A stretch of 64,000 nucleotides of DNA, taken from contig OX327697.1 of NCBI GenBank assembly GCA_946807835.1, forward strand, positions 15,696,001 through 15,760,000, written 5' to 3'. Of this stretch, positions 1 to 11,505 are shown one piece after another. The DNA comes from Ailanthus altissimus. Lineage: Eukaryota > Streptophyta > Magnoliopsida > Sapindales > Simaroubaceae. The notes beneath the pieces are model-generated. The model was not told the origin of the DNA and ran no database searches. It was given only the letters and a program-made list of their open reading frames with translations. Numbering within the stretch: the first letter of the stretch is position 1; each line of letters opens with the position of its first letter. The position numbers were made by a program, and so were the translations under genes.

Positions 1-152
1 AATAAAAAAGATATGACAAATGTCATCCATATAAATGGTTTGCATGGCTTAAAGTTGACAAGTGTCAACATGTAACAAAAAAGGAATTAAACAAAATTAA
101 ATTGATTTTTTTTGTATGTGTGTGTGTGATTGGCCAAGGGAAAATAGTGTTG
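1..152 (+). mobile_element. Fragment of a family A copia LTR, plus orientation
   Basis: This stretch resembles 13590-13745 inside the family A LTR at 12259-14123. Both share the TTGACAAGTGTCAA palindrome, an AAAAAGGAATTAA run and a GTGTGTGTGAT run. It stops where the minus-oriented LTR starts at 153, so it is a truncated plus-oriented LTR abutting an oppositely oriented one. The left end lies outside the window. Confidence 0.6.
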
Positions 153-1489
153 TGTGCGCTAAATCAGGGTGTATATATGTGAATGTGTTCATTGAATTTA
201 CAAAATTGCATGTCACATATACAATAATGCAGTGAAATAGAAATCTAATTTTTTATTCAATAAACACATAATTTAAATCTTATTACACTAACAAGTTTAA
301 ATAAACTCGCCCTTGAAGCAATTTGGTGAAGTTCTCAAATCCAAAGATCACCTTGAAATGATTTGTTAGGAAAGTCTAGACACTAACTTCGATGGAATTG
401 AAGCTCTAGAATGATAGCCTACTATTTGATTTCTAACAAATTTTTGGTACTTAAACACTTTTAAGCTCTTTTCTTTGTTTAAAGGATGGAAATGTGTTTT
501 TGAACAACTCTTGCAAAAATCAAATTTCCTTTATTTCTCTTTGCTTGGCCAACCACACACGTTGGAGAAGGAGGAAAACTCTTTCATTTTATACTCACTC
601 CATTTGTCAAATAAATGGTCCCCACAAGCTACACCCTATTGTCTCTTAAATATCCATTTCTTGTTAAACAAGCAATCTCTTTTTGAAACAAAAGTCAAAT
701 AATCAAGGGCCATGATCTTATCATTCGTCGCCATTTAATTTATTAACAATTTTTTTTAACTAATTAAATAATATACTTAATACTTAAGTTTTGACAAGTG
801 CGCATCCCAAAGAATCCTAAAATAAATTCTCAGCTTATTAAATCTTTTTAGATCGAACTGTTCAATCTAGCCTGCTACCTCAGTGCTCAATGAGTACACA
901 TCATATTGTGAGACTCCCTAAGTTATTCACCCTTGGTTTGTCATATGAAACCTTCTATATGTCTGTGAACAAAACCCCCTACACATGTTACGAATATTGC
1001 AAAGCAAAAATATAAATTATATGAAACCATACAAGTTAAGGTTAACTATATATGTTTAATCCTTCCTTTTATATCCTTGAAAATCAAAGATATAAATCAT
1101 CACTTTTAAATCTCAATATATGCTCAACCATGAACTTATCTCCAAATTTATACTTTTATAAACAAAATCTGCAAACAACTTCGTAATACCTTTGCGATAT
1201 CATTTATCTTTACGAAAAACTCTTTTTTGGGTTTAATGCTTATAGTTATAAGACTTTTTAAAATACAATCTCGGAGCATCATGATATATAACCTGCCATA
1301 TGAGTTGACGAATCTCATATCTACACATATAGAACTCCATGAGCATCGAACCATACCCAACGACACCCAGAGGTCAGACCATGAAAGGTTTTTAACATGC
1401 GTGGAATCAAAGTATAGTGGATCACTCACAAACCCACCTTGGCGCTCAAGTTAAATGACTGCAAATACTACTCAACTCGATAAGACCTT

Positions 1490-2576
1490 TGATTTATACC
1501 CAAAGTTCTCACAGCGGCGCTCGTACGATATATAAGAGCCTATCTCAACTCTCTTATTTCAACTTGGATTCAAAACCCCTCACCTTTAGGGTTTCTCATA
1601 CCAATAAAAACACTCTTTTGAGGTTAAATACACAGACTTTGAAGAGACAAAAATAGAGAGAAAGAATGCACAATATAAAATCAAAGATCAAAGCCAAGAA
1701 ATAAAGATTCAAGCTTCAAGTCAAGATTAAGAGAGAAACAACCCAAGACGTCTTCTGGATTAGTTTTTCTTCTCTTTTTCTTATTATTATGTTCTTGTTC
1801 TTACTATTCTTCATGGATTGGTTTGATACTTTTGGTTTTGTGATGAGCTAAACTTGTTATTTAAGGGTTAGACTATGTGAACCTAGTATGTAGTTGGATT
1901 TCATTGATTCTTAGTTTATGAATTTAATTATTATAATTGATTCATTCTATCTTGTATTTATTACTTTTATTATATCTAGCTAATATTACAAATGATTGAA
2001 AAACCATGATGAACTTGACAAAGGGATTCATGGTTGAGCCAATGGTAGTTTGATGCATAATCATAGGGTAACAACTATGAGTTCTATCTAGGATAGATAT
2101 ATACCTAGGTGGCATGTATGGTATAATTTAAACTTGATCTTAATGAATTAAATTCTGATTTGATTACCATAGACATATAGGCGATTGTTAGAATGTGTAA
2201 TATAGTCAGTTGACTATCGACAGAGGCTTGTGATGAAATTAGTGTCTAAGCAAACAATTTATATTAGGAGATGAACTAAGTGATTAATGAATCCAATGAA
2301 ATACTAGACGATGAGTCTATACCCTATATTATTTTCCTTTGGTGAATTTATACCCCTTGTTTGTTTGCTAGTTAGGTTTAGTTTAATTTAATAGAATTAG
2401 GTTAATAAATTCAATTTCAGATTTTGATTTTTCTGAATAAATTAAGTAGATATAATTTTAATAATTGGTTGAAGAATTAGATCATGTAGTCCTTGTGTGA
2501 TAGATATTTAGGCTTAAATCCTATATTACTTGATACAATAGCGTGCACTTGCGCTAAGCTATTATAGCATCAATCA
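1490..2576 (+). repeat. 5' LTR of the gag-only element, internally deleted
   Basis: It starts TGAT directly after the target copy ACCTT and ends ...CATCAATCA like its partner. It is about 260 bp shorter than the 3' LTR because the U3 part matching about 6231-6500 is missing: TGAT runs straight into sequence matching the promoter-proximal region. A TATA-like TATATAAG lies at 1529-1536. From about 1520 on it aligns closely with 6515-7572. Confidence 0.8.
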
Positions 2577-2582
2577 AGTTTT

Positions 2583-2600
2583 TGGCGTCGTTGCTGGGGA
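2583..2600 (+). other. Primer-binding site of the Athila-type element
   Basis: TGGCGTCGTTGCTGGGGA starts 6 bases after the 5' LTR. It differs at two positions from the TGGCGCCGTTGCCGGGGA form known from plant Athila/Tat elements, which is thought to pair with a tRNA-Asp 3' end. Both differences are C to T. Confidence 0.8.
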
Positions 2601-2720
2601 CTAGTTTTATCTATTCTTTAGATCAATACTAATACCAAGCTATGTACTTTCAATTTAGATTTTTATTTTTGTTTTATCTTCTTCTTTTTACTTTGATCTT
2701 CTTTTTATTTTGCTTTGACA

Positions 2721-3890
2721 GTTCATACCATAGAGGAAAACAACGATCACATCAACAATCCTGTGTTTGAGGCTATGATACCACAGAAAGCTTTAAAAGA
2801 ATATCCTATCTCAACTACAAGTGGTGTTCAGTTTAGTATTCGATGATCAATCATCAACGCTAATAACTTTTAGATTAAGCCGAATATTATTTAGATGCTG
2901 AAAGAAACTGTACAGTTCAGCGGAGCTCCCAATAACGATCCTAACATGCATATCATAAATTTCTTGGAAATTTGTGATACCTTCAAATACAACAGAGTCT
3001 CCGATGATGCCATCAAATTGAGATTATTTCCTTTCTCTTTAAGGGACAAAGCTAAGAGTTAGTTGATGTCATTGCCGTCGGGATCCATATTGACGTGGGA
3101 GAATTTAGCATAGAAGTTCTTAGTCAAGTTCTTCTCACTAGCAAAGACAACAAAGATGAGAAATAACATCACCTCATTCAGTCAGATTGATGGAGAGTCA
3201 TTGTATGAGGCATGAGAGTGCTTTAAGGACATATTAAGGAAGTGTTCTTATCATGGAGTCCCTAGATGGCTATTAGTCCAAATATTCTACAATGGATTAA
3301 TAGGCTATTTGAAGACCATTATAGATTCTGTTGTTGAAGAAATTTTAATGAATAAGTCTACAGATGTGGCTTATGATCTATTAGAAAAGATGGCATCAAA
3401 CAGTTACTTATGGCTAGTAGAGAGAGTTAAACCCAAGAGAGTTATCGGTATATATGAAATTGACGCATTCAATGCATTGATAGCTCAAATCAATATTTTA
3501 TCTAAGAAGTTTAATGCATTGAATGACGTCAAAACCTGATAAGTGACATGCGACTTTTGTGATGATAACCATATGAATAGGCAGTGCATGGAAGCAATAA
3601 ATTATGTGGGTAATTTTAACCAACAACCACCTAACCCACAATCTAACTTCTTTAATTTGGGGTAAAGAAATCATCCAAACTTTACTTGGAGTTACAACTA
3701 AGAAGAGCCATCTAGACCAATGAATCCCACAGGATTCCGGCCACCACAAAAAAAGAAGCTGACATTGGAAGACATGTTTATGCAATATATGAAGTCCAAT
3801 TATTCCATCCTACAGAATCATTCAGCATCTTTAAAGAATTTAGAGGTTCAAATGGGACAACTTGCTGCTGCAATTAATAGGAGACTTTAA
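2721..3890 (+). pseudogene. Athila-type gag, one frame with several stops
   Basis: A single frame reads from 2721 to the TAA at 3888 without a frameshift but with about nine in-frame stops. It contains the capsid-type blocks found in Athila gag (FLEICDTFK, LRLFPFSLRDKAK, GESLYEA, LLVQIFYNGL). These are followed by a retroviral-type zinc knuckle of form C-x2-C-x3-H-x4-C near 3553-3590, and a C-terminal segment with a conserved NLEVQMGQLA block. In live relatives the product forms the virus-like particle. Several stops sit where Trp or Gln is expected (AKS-stop-LMSLPSG, YEA-stop-ECFKD), as expected for C-to-T decay. Confidence 0.85.
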
Positions 3891-4680
3891 GGCACTCTAG
3901 CAAGCGATACTAAGACAAATCCAAAAGAAAATGTAGAGCAATATCAAGCCACCAACTTAGGGAGTGGTAAGATCTTATAAGAAAACACATTCGTACCACC
4001 ATAATCAAGTATAATGAAGAAGAAAGTGCAACCATTTAGACTGCCTATTCTTTTTCTTCCAAGGCTACAGAGGTGTCAAACAAGTGTTGAAACAGAAAAT
4101 CAGCAGTATACCAGTTTAGAAAATAGTGCAGAATTTCATAAAAGTATAGAATTCTCAACAACGAAACGTGCAGAAACTAGTATTAAAGTGCAGCAACATT
4201 CTAAGGTGCAAAAAAGTGACAATACAATAGAAAATACAAGTAACAAACAGTAGAATCAGTCCATGCGCACTATTTTACTTGACTATTGTAGCATTAATAT
4301 GATGTCATCAAGCACCGAAGAGCTCAAAGACATAAAGATGTTGAATTCTCACATAAAAAAGAATGCATTAAGGCATAGAAAGAAAGAAAGAAGAAGAAGA
4401 AGCAGTACGATGACAAGATCGAAGAGAAGGGCACTAAAGAGACACTTCGCTGGTCTAAGATTCAAGTCTTTCAGAAAAAATATAAGGAGAAAGAGGAACG
4501 AGTTGCTGCCTAAGATCTAATAAAGAAGATATGAAAGTCGAAAGAAAGGGAGCCTAACAAGCTCACATATAAAAATGCTTCCACTATTGAATTTGATCCT
4601 CCATAAAAGTATAAAGAGCCCGCTAAACCAACGGCATTAAATCAAGCGCTTATTGGGAGGCAACCCAAGTAAAATTTTAT
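3891..4680 (+). pseudogene. Frame continuing past gag, lysine/arginine-rich
   Basis: The gag frame stays largely open after its stop: 4014-4253 is Gln/Ser/Thr-rich, and 4263-4520 is very basic with an Arg/Lys run near 4380-4400. The stretch around 4640-4670 (GCGCTTATTGGGAGGCAACCC) is a block I associate with the region after the coding part of Athila-like elements. No enzymatic domain is visible. It may be the C-terminal tail of a longer gag. Confidence 0.45.
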
Positions 4681-6226
4681 TTTTATTAGTTTATTTTCAG
4701 TTTTAATTATGTTAGTTTCTTTTCTTTGTAGGAATAAATCAGCAATTCAAGCATTCAATGAAGCAGCATGAGCAAGTGCAAGCTTTGAAAGCAAAGAAAA
4801 CTACAGTCATATTTATTAGAACACAACGTTGCACTGCTTCAACTTTAGTTATCAGGGGAGTTTCTCTTACTTTTAAATTTAATTTTAGACATTGAGAACA
4901 ATGTCAAATTATTTAAGGGTGGGAAACACACTTTATTGTGTTTATTTTACTACTTATATTGGTTGGTTGTCCTATGGAGTAATTTTATTTACTAAATTTA
5001 TTTGCTAAATTTATTTTCACAAGTTTTTAAGAAATAATAGATGCTTGAGATAACTCTTATATCATGATTCTTGGACTGAATTCAAGCTTATTTTTTATCA
5101 CTTATTCTTGAGCACATTAAAAGAAGCATGTATTAGTTGAATTTTTTGCTTAGAGATACTTTTTGCTTAAGTAGTACACTACAGTCTCGAAGATCAATAC
5201 TCTAGAACTTGCTTGATTACTACTTGAGGTGAAATCTTAGAATTCACATGCTTAAGAGAAATGACATTAGGCCATCTTTGGACCGTTTGAGCCTTTTCGA
5301 GCCTACCTTATATGTATATTTATCCTTAATCACCCCTTTGAGCCTAATTACCTATTTTTTCTGTTTAACCATATTACAAGCCTAAAAAATTTGAGTTTAC
5401 TTATCCTAAAATTTACTGGTAGCACCATAAACCTTGAGTTTACTTAAAAATATTCTTAAAATGAAGAAGGTTGTGGATGTATGAAAGAAGGGTACAGCAA
5501 TAAAAAGTAATAAATCTTGAAGGTGCATATCATTATAAGTTTAGAGGTATGTAAAAAAAATGTTTAAATACATAAAACCCCCAGCTTAAGAAAAAGAAGA
5601 CATTCTTTGTAAAATAGATTAAAAGAAAAATGGGAATAACATAAGTTTGGAGGAAGAGATGAATAATCAAGAAGGAGAGGGAATCATGAGGTTTCTGAGT
5701 AAAGTCTAAGTGTTAATGGTGTGATTTATACTTTATATATATTTTTATAACCCACTTTTACCTTACCCTTACATTACAAGCTAATTAAAGTCCTAAATAG
5801 ATCTATAGATATATATATATATATATATATTTCTACATTAGTGGAGAGTAGTACGAAAAGCAAACTTATGGTAGTGTCATAATTGAAAATATGCCGAGAT
5901 ATCATATTCATGTATTTCTTAAGTATTGAGTAAATCTATATTCTATTTAGCTAATTACTTGCTTATTACACACACGCACAAGTGATTATTTACAAGGGAG
6001 AATGAAGTACTTTATCAATGATATAAGAATTGTTTAAAGTTGTTTGTCAATTTTAAAAAAGTCTTGTGCTATTTTTAACAGCCTTAATTTGAGACTACGA
6101 TGATGATTGTTTAATTAATTGAAGCTTATTTTTACTTTTTACTTTTATTTTTGAGTCATGAATAAGTTGTGAATATTTTTCTTTATTTTGCTCGAGGACT
6201 AGCAAAGTCTTAAGTTTGGGGGTATT
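4681..6226 (+). other. 3' untranslated part of the gag-only element and polypurine tract
   Basis: No pol domain is recognisable in any frame of this 1.5 kb. It has a (TA)n run at about 5810-5830 and several poly-A-like stretches. It ends in AAGTTTGGGGGTATT (6212-6226), the purine-rich primer expected just before a 3' LTR. A similar CTCGAG...GTCTTAA...TTGGGGTATT string precedes the LTR at 61172. Confidence 0.7.
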
Positions 6227-7572
6227 TGATAGGGGCATAAAAGCACTAGTATGATTTACACTCAACTTTTTTCTTTTCTTTTAAATCATAAATATTTGGC
6301 TATTTAATTATATTTTTTGATCATAAATAGATGCATGACGGAAAATGTGACACATATGAATAAATGGGTGACGAATCGAACATCAAATGAAGAAGTTACG
6401 CTCAAAATACGAAAGTGATGCCCGGGTTAGACGCCGCAGTGCCCATGACTAAGCGTCGGGGCGCCCAGGTCAGTAGCAGAGCGCCTCGGTGCCCACAATT
6501 CAGCGTCGCAGCGCTTGTGCGACATATAAGAGCCCCTCTCAACTTTCTTATTTCAACTTGGATTCGAAGCCCATCGCCTTTAGGGTTTCTCAAACTAATA
6601 AAAACACTCTTTTGAGGTCAAATACACAGACTTTGGAGAGGCAAAAACGGAGAGAAAGAATTCATAACATAAAATCAAAGATTAAAGTCAAGAAATCAAG
6701 ATTCAAGCTTTAAGTTAGGATTAAGAAAGAAACAACCCAAGATGTCTTCTTGATTAGTTTTGCTTCTCTTTTCTTATTATTATATTATTGTTCTTGTTAT
6801 TCTTCATGGATTGGTTTGATACTTTTGGTTTTTGTGATAAGCTAAACTTGTTATTCTAGGGTTAGACTATGTAAACCTAGTATGTAATTAGATTTCATTG
6901 ATTCTTAGTTTATGAATTTAATTATTATAATTGATTCATTCTATCTTATGTTTATTGATTTTATTATATCTAGCCAATATTACAAATGATTGAGGAACCA
7001 TGATGAACTTGACAAAAGGACTCATGGTTGAGCCAATGGTAGTTTGATGTGTGATCATAGGATAACAACTATGAGTTCTATCTAGGATAGACATATACAT
7101 AGGTGGCATGTTTGACATAATTTAGACTTGATCTTAATGAATTAAATTCTGATTTGATTACTATAGACATATAGGTAATTGTTAGAATGTGTAATATAAT
7201 CACTTGACCATTGACAGAGGCTTGTGATGAGATTAGTGTCTAAGCAAACAATTTATATTAAGGGATGAACTAAGTGATTAATGAATCCAATGAAATACTA
7301 GGGGATGAGTCTATACCTTAGATTATTATCCTTTGGTGAATTTATATCTCTTGTTTGTTTACTAGTTAGGTTTAGTTTAATTCGATAGAATTAGGTTAAT
7401 AAATTCAGTTTCAGATTTTGATTTTTTTGAATAAAAGTTAAGTATATATAATTTTAGTAATTGATTGAAAAATTAGATCGCGTAGTCCCTGTAGGATCGA
7501 TACTTGGACTGAAATCTTATATTACTTGATACGATAGCGTGCACTTGCACTAAGCTATTATAGCATCAATCA
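6227..7572 (+). repeat. 3' LTR of the gag-only Athila-type element
   Basis: The LTR is 1346 bp, starting TGATAGGGGCATAA and ending TAGCATCAATCA. A GC-rich block with repeated AGCGTCG/GCGCC words (about 6418-6522) sits just upstream of ATATAAG at 6524-6530. The transcript leader and R/U5 region after it is shared with the LTR at 1490, with the minus copy at 61774-62924, and more weakly with 28449-29820. Confidence 0.85.
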
Positions 7573-8098
7573 ACCTTCCATTAACAGCTCTATAAGATGT
7601 CTATTAGAGGTCTCATGAGTCTGTTCAGTATCCAGTCTTTACTGAATACCTGTATGTCTATACAAGCTTCTACTAAGCTCATAGTTTACTAAGACTAACC
7701 GTTTGAGCAATCCATATATAGACATACACTAATTTAATAGGTTCAATGATTAACCCGTATTGATAAAGACAAATAAAGAACAAGGTCTTTGAGAACATAA
7801 TACATAATATTTCTTAGCACCATTTACATCTCCTTTTAACTATGTCATTACTAATATATTCTCAAGCCTTTTACCCTATTTCAGATAAAGTACTAACTCT
7901 TACTATTGCTAACTCTTAACATTGATTTAAACTCTTTTAGATCAGATATAAACTCGTTTAGATCTACAATATCTGAAGCGTAATAAATTTGTTACTATTT
8001 AATAAATATTTAACATTTTAATAAAATGTTCATTATATAAATATTAAATAGTAAATATTCATACAAAATGAAATTGCATCTAAGCACCATTTTCAAAA

Positions 8099-11000
8099 AC
8101 TCTTACTTGTTTTAGTGCTATTCACAATGGTATTTAATACTTGTTGACTCCATATGTTTCTCAAACACCTTAAGAGTTAAGGCATTTGTTAGTAGGTTTG
8201 CTATATTATTCATAGAATCTACTCTAGATACTATTACATCTCCTTTAATCAAGATCTCTATAATTATGTAGTATTTTCTCTATACATTTTAGACATTTAG
8301 TGTGCCCTTGGCTCCTTGGCTTGAGCGATTGCCTCGTTGTTGTCGTAAAATAATAGGAGAAGATTCACTGAACTTGGGACTAGTTTAAGCTCTGTGACAA
8401 ATTTGCGTATTCATACCGTTTCCTTTGCAGCTTTTAAACCTAAAATATATTTTACCTCTGTGGTAGAATTAGTTATGGTTGCCAGTTTAGTACTTTTCCA
8501 ACTGACAGCGGCATCGTTAAGAATAAATACGTAATCAAATATAGACTTTCTATCATCCAGATCAGACTGAAAGTCTGAATTTGTGTATCCTCTTACTTAT
8601 AAGTCGCACTCTCTATATATCAGAAATTTGTCCTTTATACCCTTAAGGTATTTTAGGATATATTTCACTGTCATCCAATAGTTGTCACTTGGATCAGACT
8701 GATAATGCTCGTAACACTTACAGCCACACTGATGTCAGGTCTCATACACACTATAACATATATCAATCTTCCTATAGCGATGGATATAGTATATTAGACA
8801 TTCTAACCATTTCATCTTCCTTCTGAGGACACATCTTTTTAGAAAAATGAATGACATATCTAAAAGATACATGATAAGGGCAAATTTGTCATATATTTTC
8901 TCATGTTTTTATTATTGATATTCTATGATTTTATGAGAATAGATGGCTATTTATGTGCATTATTGTTATTTATAGGGACTTGAACGAAATTTAAGAAAGA
9001 ACGCAAAAGGAGCAAAAACAGGGACTAAAATGTAAAGATTTCAAAGTATGTGTCCATCGCCCCAGCGCCACAAGGATTTTAGCCCCAGCGCTGAAATAGT
9101 GATCAAAATTAGAAAAACGATTTGCTTAAGTCGCGTATAGCGCCCCAGCGCCAGAAATTCACCGCTCCAGCGGTGAAGCCGTTTTCATGCAGCGCCCCAG
9201 CGCCAAGATCCCACCGCTCCAGCGGTGATAGCTTTTTCACGCGTCACCCCAGCGACAGATGCATAGCGCGCCAGCGGTAGTGCGAGTCCTAGTCCGACGA
9301 GAATTGAGATTTTCAAGCTCAAATCAATCCCTATATAAAGCCACTCGTCCCCAGCCTTCAAGAAAGAATCCAAGACGACCCAAGAGCACCAAGAATACAG
9401 AGCACGAGTCTTGGAGAGCAATAGGAGCTTAATTGAAGCATCTTTAGAGAGAGATACAAGACGTTCTTCGGCATCAAGAGTTCCTAGACAGCGCAATTAA
9501 GAGCAATTCGACGTCTATATCGGTTTGCTAATAATTGTATCATGATTTATAATTATTTTTACTGCTGTTCTCTTGTAGCCATGAGCTAACTTGTTTTCTA
9601 GGGTTAATATTTGAACTCAATATGTGCGCTTAAATTGCCATATCTTTTAGTATTTAATAAACTTAGTCATTTATTATTTAAATTACTTGTGTTTAATGCT
9701 TCAATATATCTGGCCAATATATGGTGAATGAGTTGGTAATATTATTGATAAACTCGGAAGAGGAATCATAATATTTAGACCTAGGTAATTTGATGCATGG
9801 TTGTAGAGTAACATTCAATGTTGCATATGCAAGTTTCAATTTAGGATAGGAATATACCTAATTGGCATGTATGATCAATAAGACCTAATCTTAATGAATC
9901 TTAATTTATTGCATTTACCATAGGAATATAGGTATTTGGTAAATTAGGGTATACTTGCATGACCTTGGAAGAGGCTTGTGAATACATTAGTGTCTTGATC
10001 AATAATAAAGACTAAGTGAGTTAAATATTAGAGGATTAATCATTAAAAACATATTGAGGGATAATATTAATCCTAGGTTTTCTCTACGTTGCTATCTTTA
10101 CATCTCATTGCATTGTGTTTTTACTTTTATATTTTCTACATTCATTCTTGAATTTTTATTTTTCTGAATAATTATTAGGAAGACATAATTTTAGTAATTG
10201 GTTAAAAAGAAAGAATTATCCCTGTGGGTTCGACATCCGACTTATTTAGTCTCTTTATTACTTACATACGATAATGTATACTTGCACTTAATTTATGATA
10301 TAGAAATATCGCATCAATACATTAATTATCTTTTAGTTACTAAAATTGTACCTTTCCAAGACACTATCTATGTTCGATGATTGAAAAAGTCCTATCAACC
10401 TCTTAACTCTATCTCTATAAAGCTTTATACCCAGTATATAGGAAGTCTCTCTAAATCCTTCATGAAAACGTTCTTACTCAGATAACTTTTGACTAATTGT
10501 AATATATCAATATCATTTCCAATAATAAGTAGGTTATCCACATAGAGAACTAGAAAGACAATCATGCTCCCATTGACCTTTCTGTATACACATGATTTCT
10601 CTTCATTTTTTATAAAACCAGACCTCTGATTACCTCATAAAAATGAAGATTTTAACTTCTTGAGGCCTACTTAAGTCCATAAATGGACTTCTTCAATTTG
10701 CACACTATATCAGAAGTTAGGGTGGATGTAAAACCTTTAGGCTATTTTATATATATCACTTCTTTAAGATACCCATTCAAGAAAGTCATCTTTACATCCA
10801 TCTGCCAGATTTTAAAATCATAATATGTTGCAATTGCCATTAAAATTCAAATTGACTAATGAAAAAGTTTCTTCATAATCGATCATAGATCTCTAAGTAT
10901 AACTTTTTGCCACTGGTTAGGCTTTAAAGGTCTCCACCATCTCATCTGGCCATGATTCTACTTGTAAATCTATTTATAGTTGATACGAACAATTACTTTT

Positions 11001-11505
11001 GAAAGCTTAACCAAGTCCCTGACTTGATTGTCATGCATATAGTCAATTTTAGATTTTAGGGAATCTGGCCATTTTTTTGAATCGATGTCCAATATTGAAT
11101 ATCTATAAGTCAAATGATCATTTTATTCAACTAAGAAAACACCAAGGGCTTCTTCAGGTATCAAACTATACCTAACAAGTGACCTTGATATCCTTTTCGA
11201 CCTACAAGAGGGTGTGTTAAAAGCATCCCACTTGATTGAGTTCGAGGTTCCATTGTCGATTTATAAACATCTTGATTGACTTCATTAAGTTCAATTTTTT
11301 TACAATCCTCATGATCCATACAAAACTATTTTTAGACCAATTAGTTTACTTAATGTCATTTATAGACTAATTTCTAAAACATTAGTGAATCATTTAAAGC
11401 AAGTTTTCTTTCAAATTATATCTCCTAACCAAAGTGTTCTTATGCCAAATAGGCTGATCGTTGACGATATCATTTTATCCTATATGTTAAATATGGATAC
11501 CTTTC
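8099..11505 (-). pseudogene. Copia family A pol, minus strand (integrase end, RT, RNase H), split by a solo LTR
   Basis: Read on the minus strand from 11505 leftward, this shows the integrase C-terminal part, then reverse transcriptase with the catalytic box VLYVDNLLIIGND (about 10560-10510, a YVDD variant). It continues through YILGIKLYRDR and LKYLKGIKDKFLIYR (near 8640-8690) into RNase H (YTNSDFQSDLDDRKS near 8560-8600, VSWKSTK, STTEVKYI). The tail before the LTR at 8098 reads VFEKHMES. A gypsy solo LTR (8872-10316) splits the RT/RNase H region, and the frame resumes across it. Many stops and shifts make it dead. Gag and the 5' LTR are missing beyond 11505. Confidence 0.8.
8872..10316 (+). 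mobile_element. Solo Ty3/gypsy (Athila/Tat-type) LTR with perfect ATACA target duplication
   Basis: This 1445-bp LTR starts TGATAAGGGCAAAT and ends ATATCGCATCA, flanked on both sides by ATACA (8867-8871 and 10317-10321). No interior or second LTR is present, so it is the product of LTR-LTR recombination. Repeated GCGCCCCAGCGCC words and two perfect 6-bp hairpins CACCGC-TCCA-GCGGTG (9160-9175, 9212-9227) precede TATATAAAG at 9332-9340. The short ORFs on it are chance frames. Confidence 0.9.

Larger units (their letters stand above)
1490..7572 (+). mobile_element. Gag-only Athila-type LTR retrotransposon (TR-GAG-like)
   Basis: This is a complete but non-autonomous Ty3/gypsy element flanked by the 5-bp duplication ACCTT (1485-1489 and 7573-7577). 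It has a 5' LTR (1490-2576), a primer-binding site (2583-2600), one gag frame, and a purine-rich tract just before the 3' LTR (6227-7572). I see no protease, reverse transcriptase, RNase H or integrase between gag and the 3' LTR. This matches plant elements described as TR-GAG, which carry only gag and depend on Athila relatives. The gag has many stops, so this copy is dead. Confidence 0.85.
153..8098 (-). mobile_element. Family A copia LTR (3' LTR of a minus element), split by an Athila-type element
   Basis: The LTR covers 153-1489 and 7573-8098, about 1.86 kb once the inserted element and one target copy are removed. It starts TGTGCGCTAAAT on the plus strand. It matches the LTRs at 12259, 45099, 51644 and 57774 throughout, including the block around 1380-1480 that recurs at 47080-47170 and 53080-53190. 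Minus-strand pol begins just to its right, so it is the 3' LTR of that element. The ORFs called inside it are chance frames. Confidence 0.75.

Noticed and set aside
1148..1454. Overlapping ORFs on both strands
   Set aside because: They fall in the conserved block of the family A LTR, which has no open frame in its other copies.
5808..5830. TA repeat as a possible functional site
   Set aside because: Simple microsatellite, as at 23148-23182 and 31850-31869.
6402..6713. Overlapping ORFs in the Athila-type LTR
   Set aside because: They lie in the LTR promoter and leader, on both strands; not conserved at 1490-2576.
9185..9496. 103-residue minus ORF
   Set aside because: It lies wholly in the GC-rich U3/R region of the solo gypsy LTR at 8872-10316 and resembles no protein.
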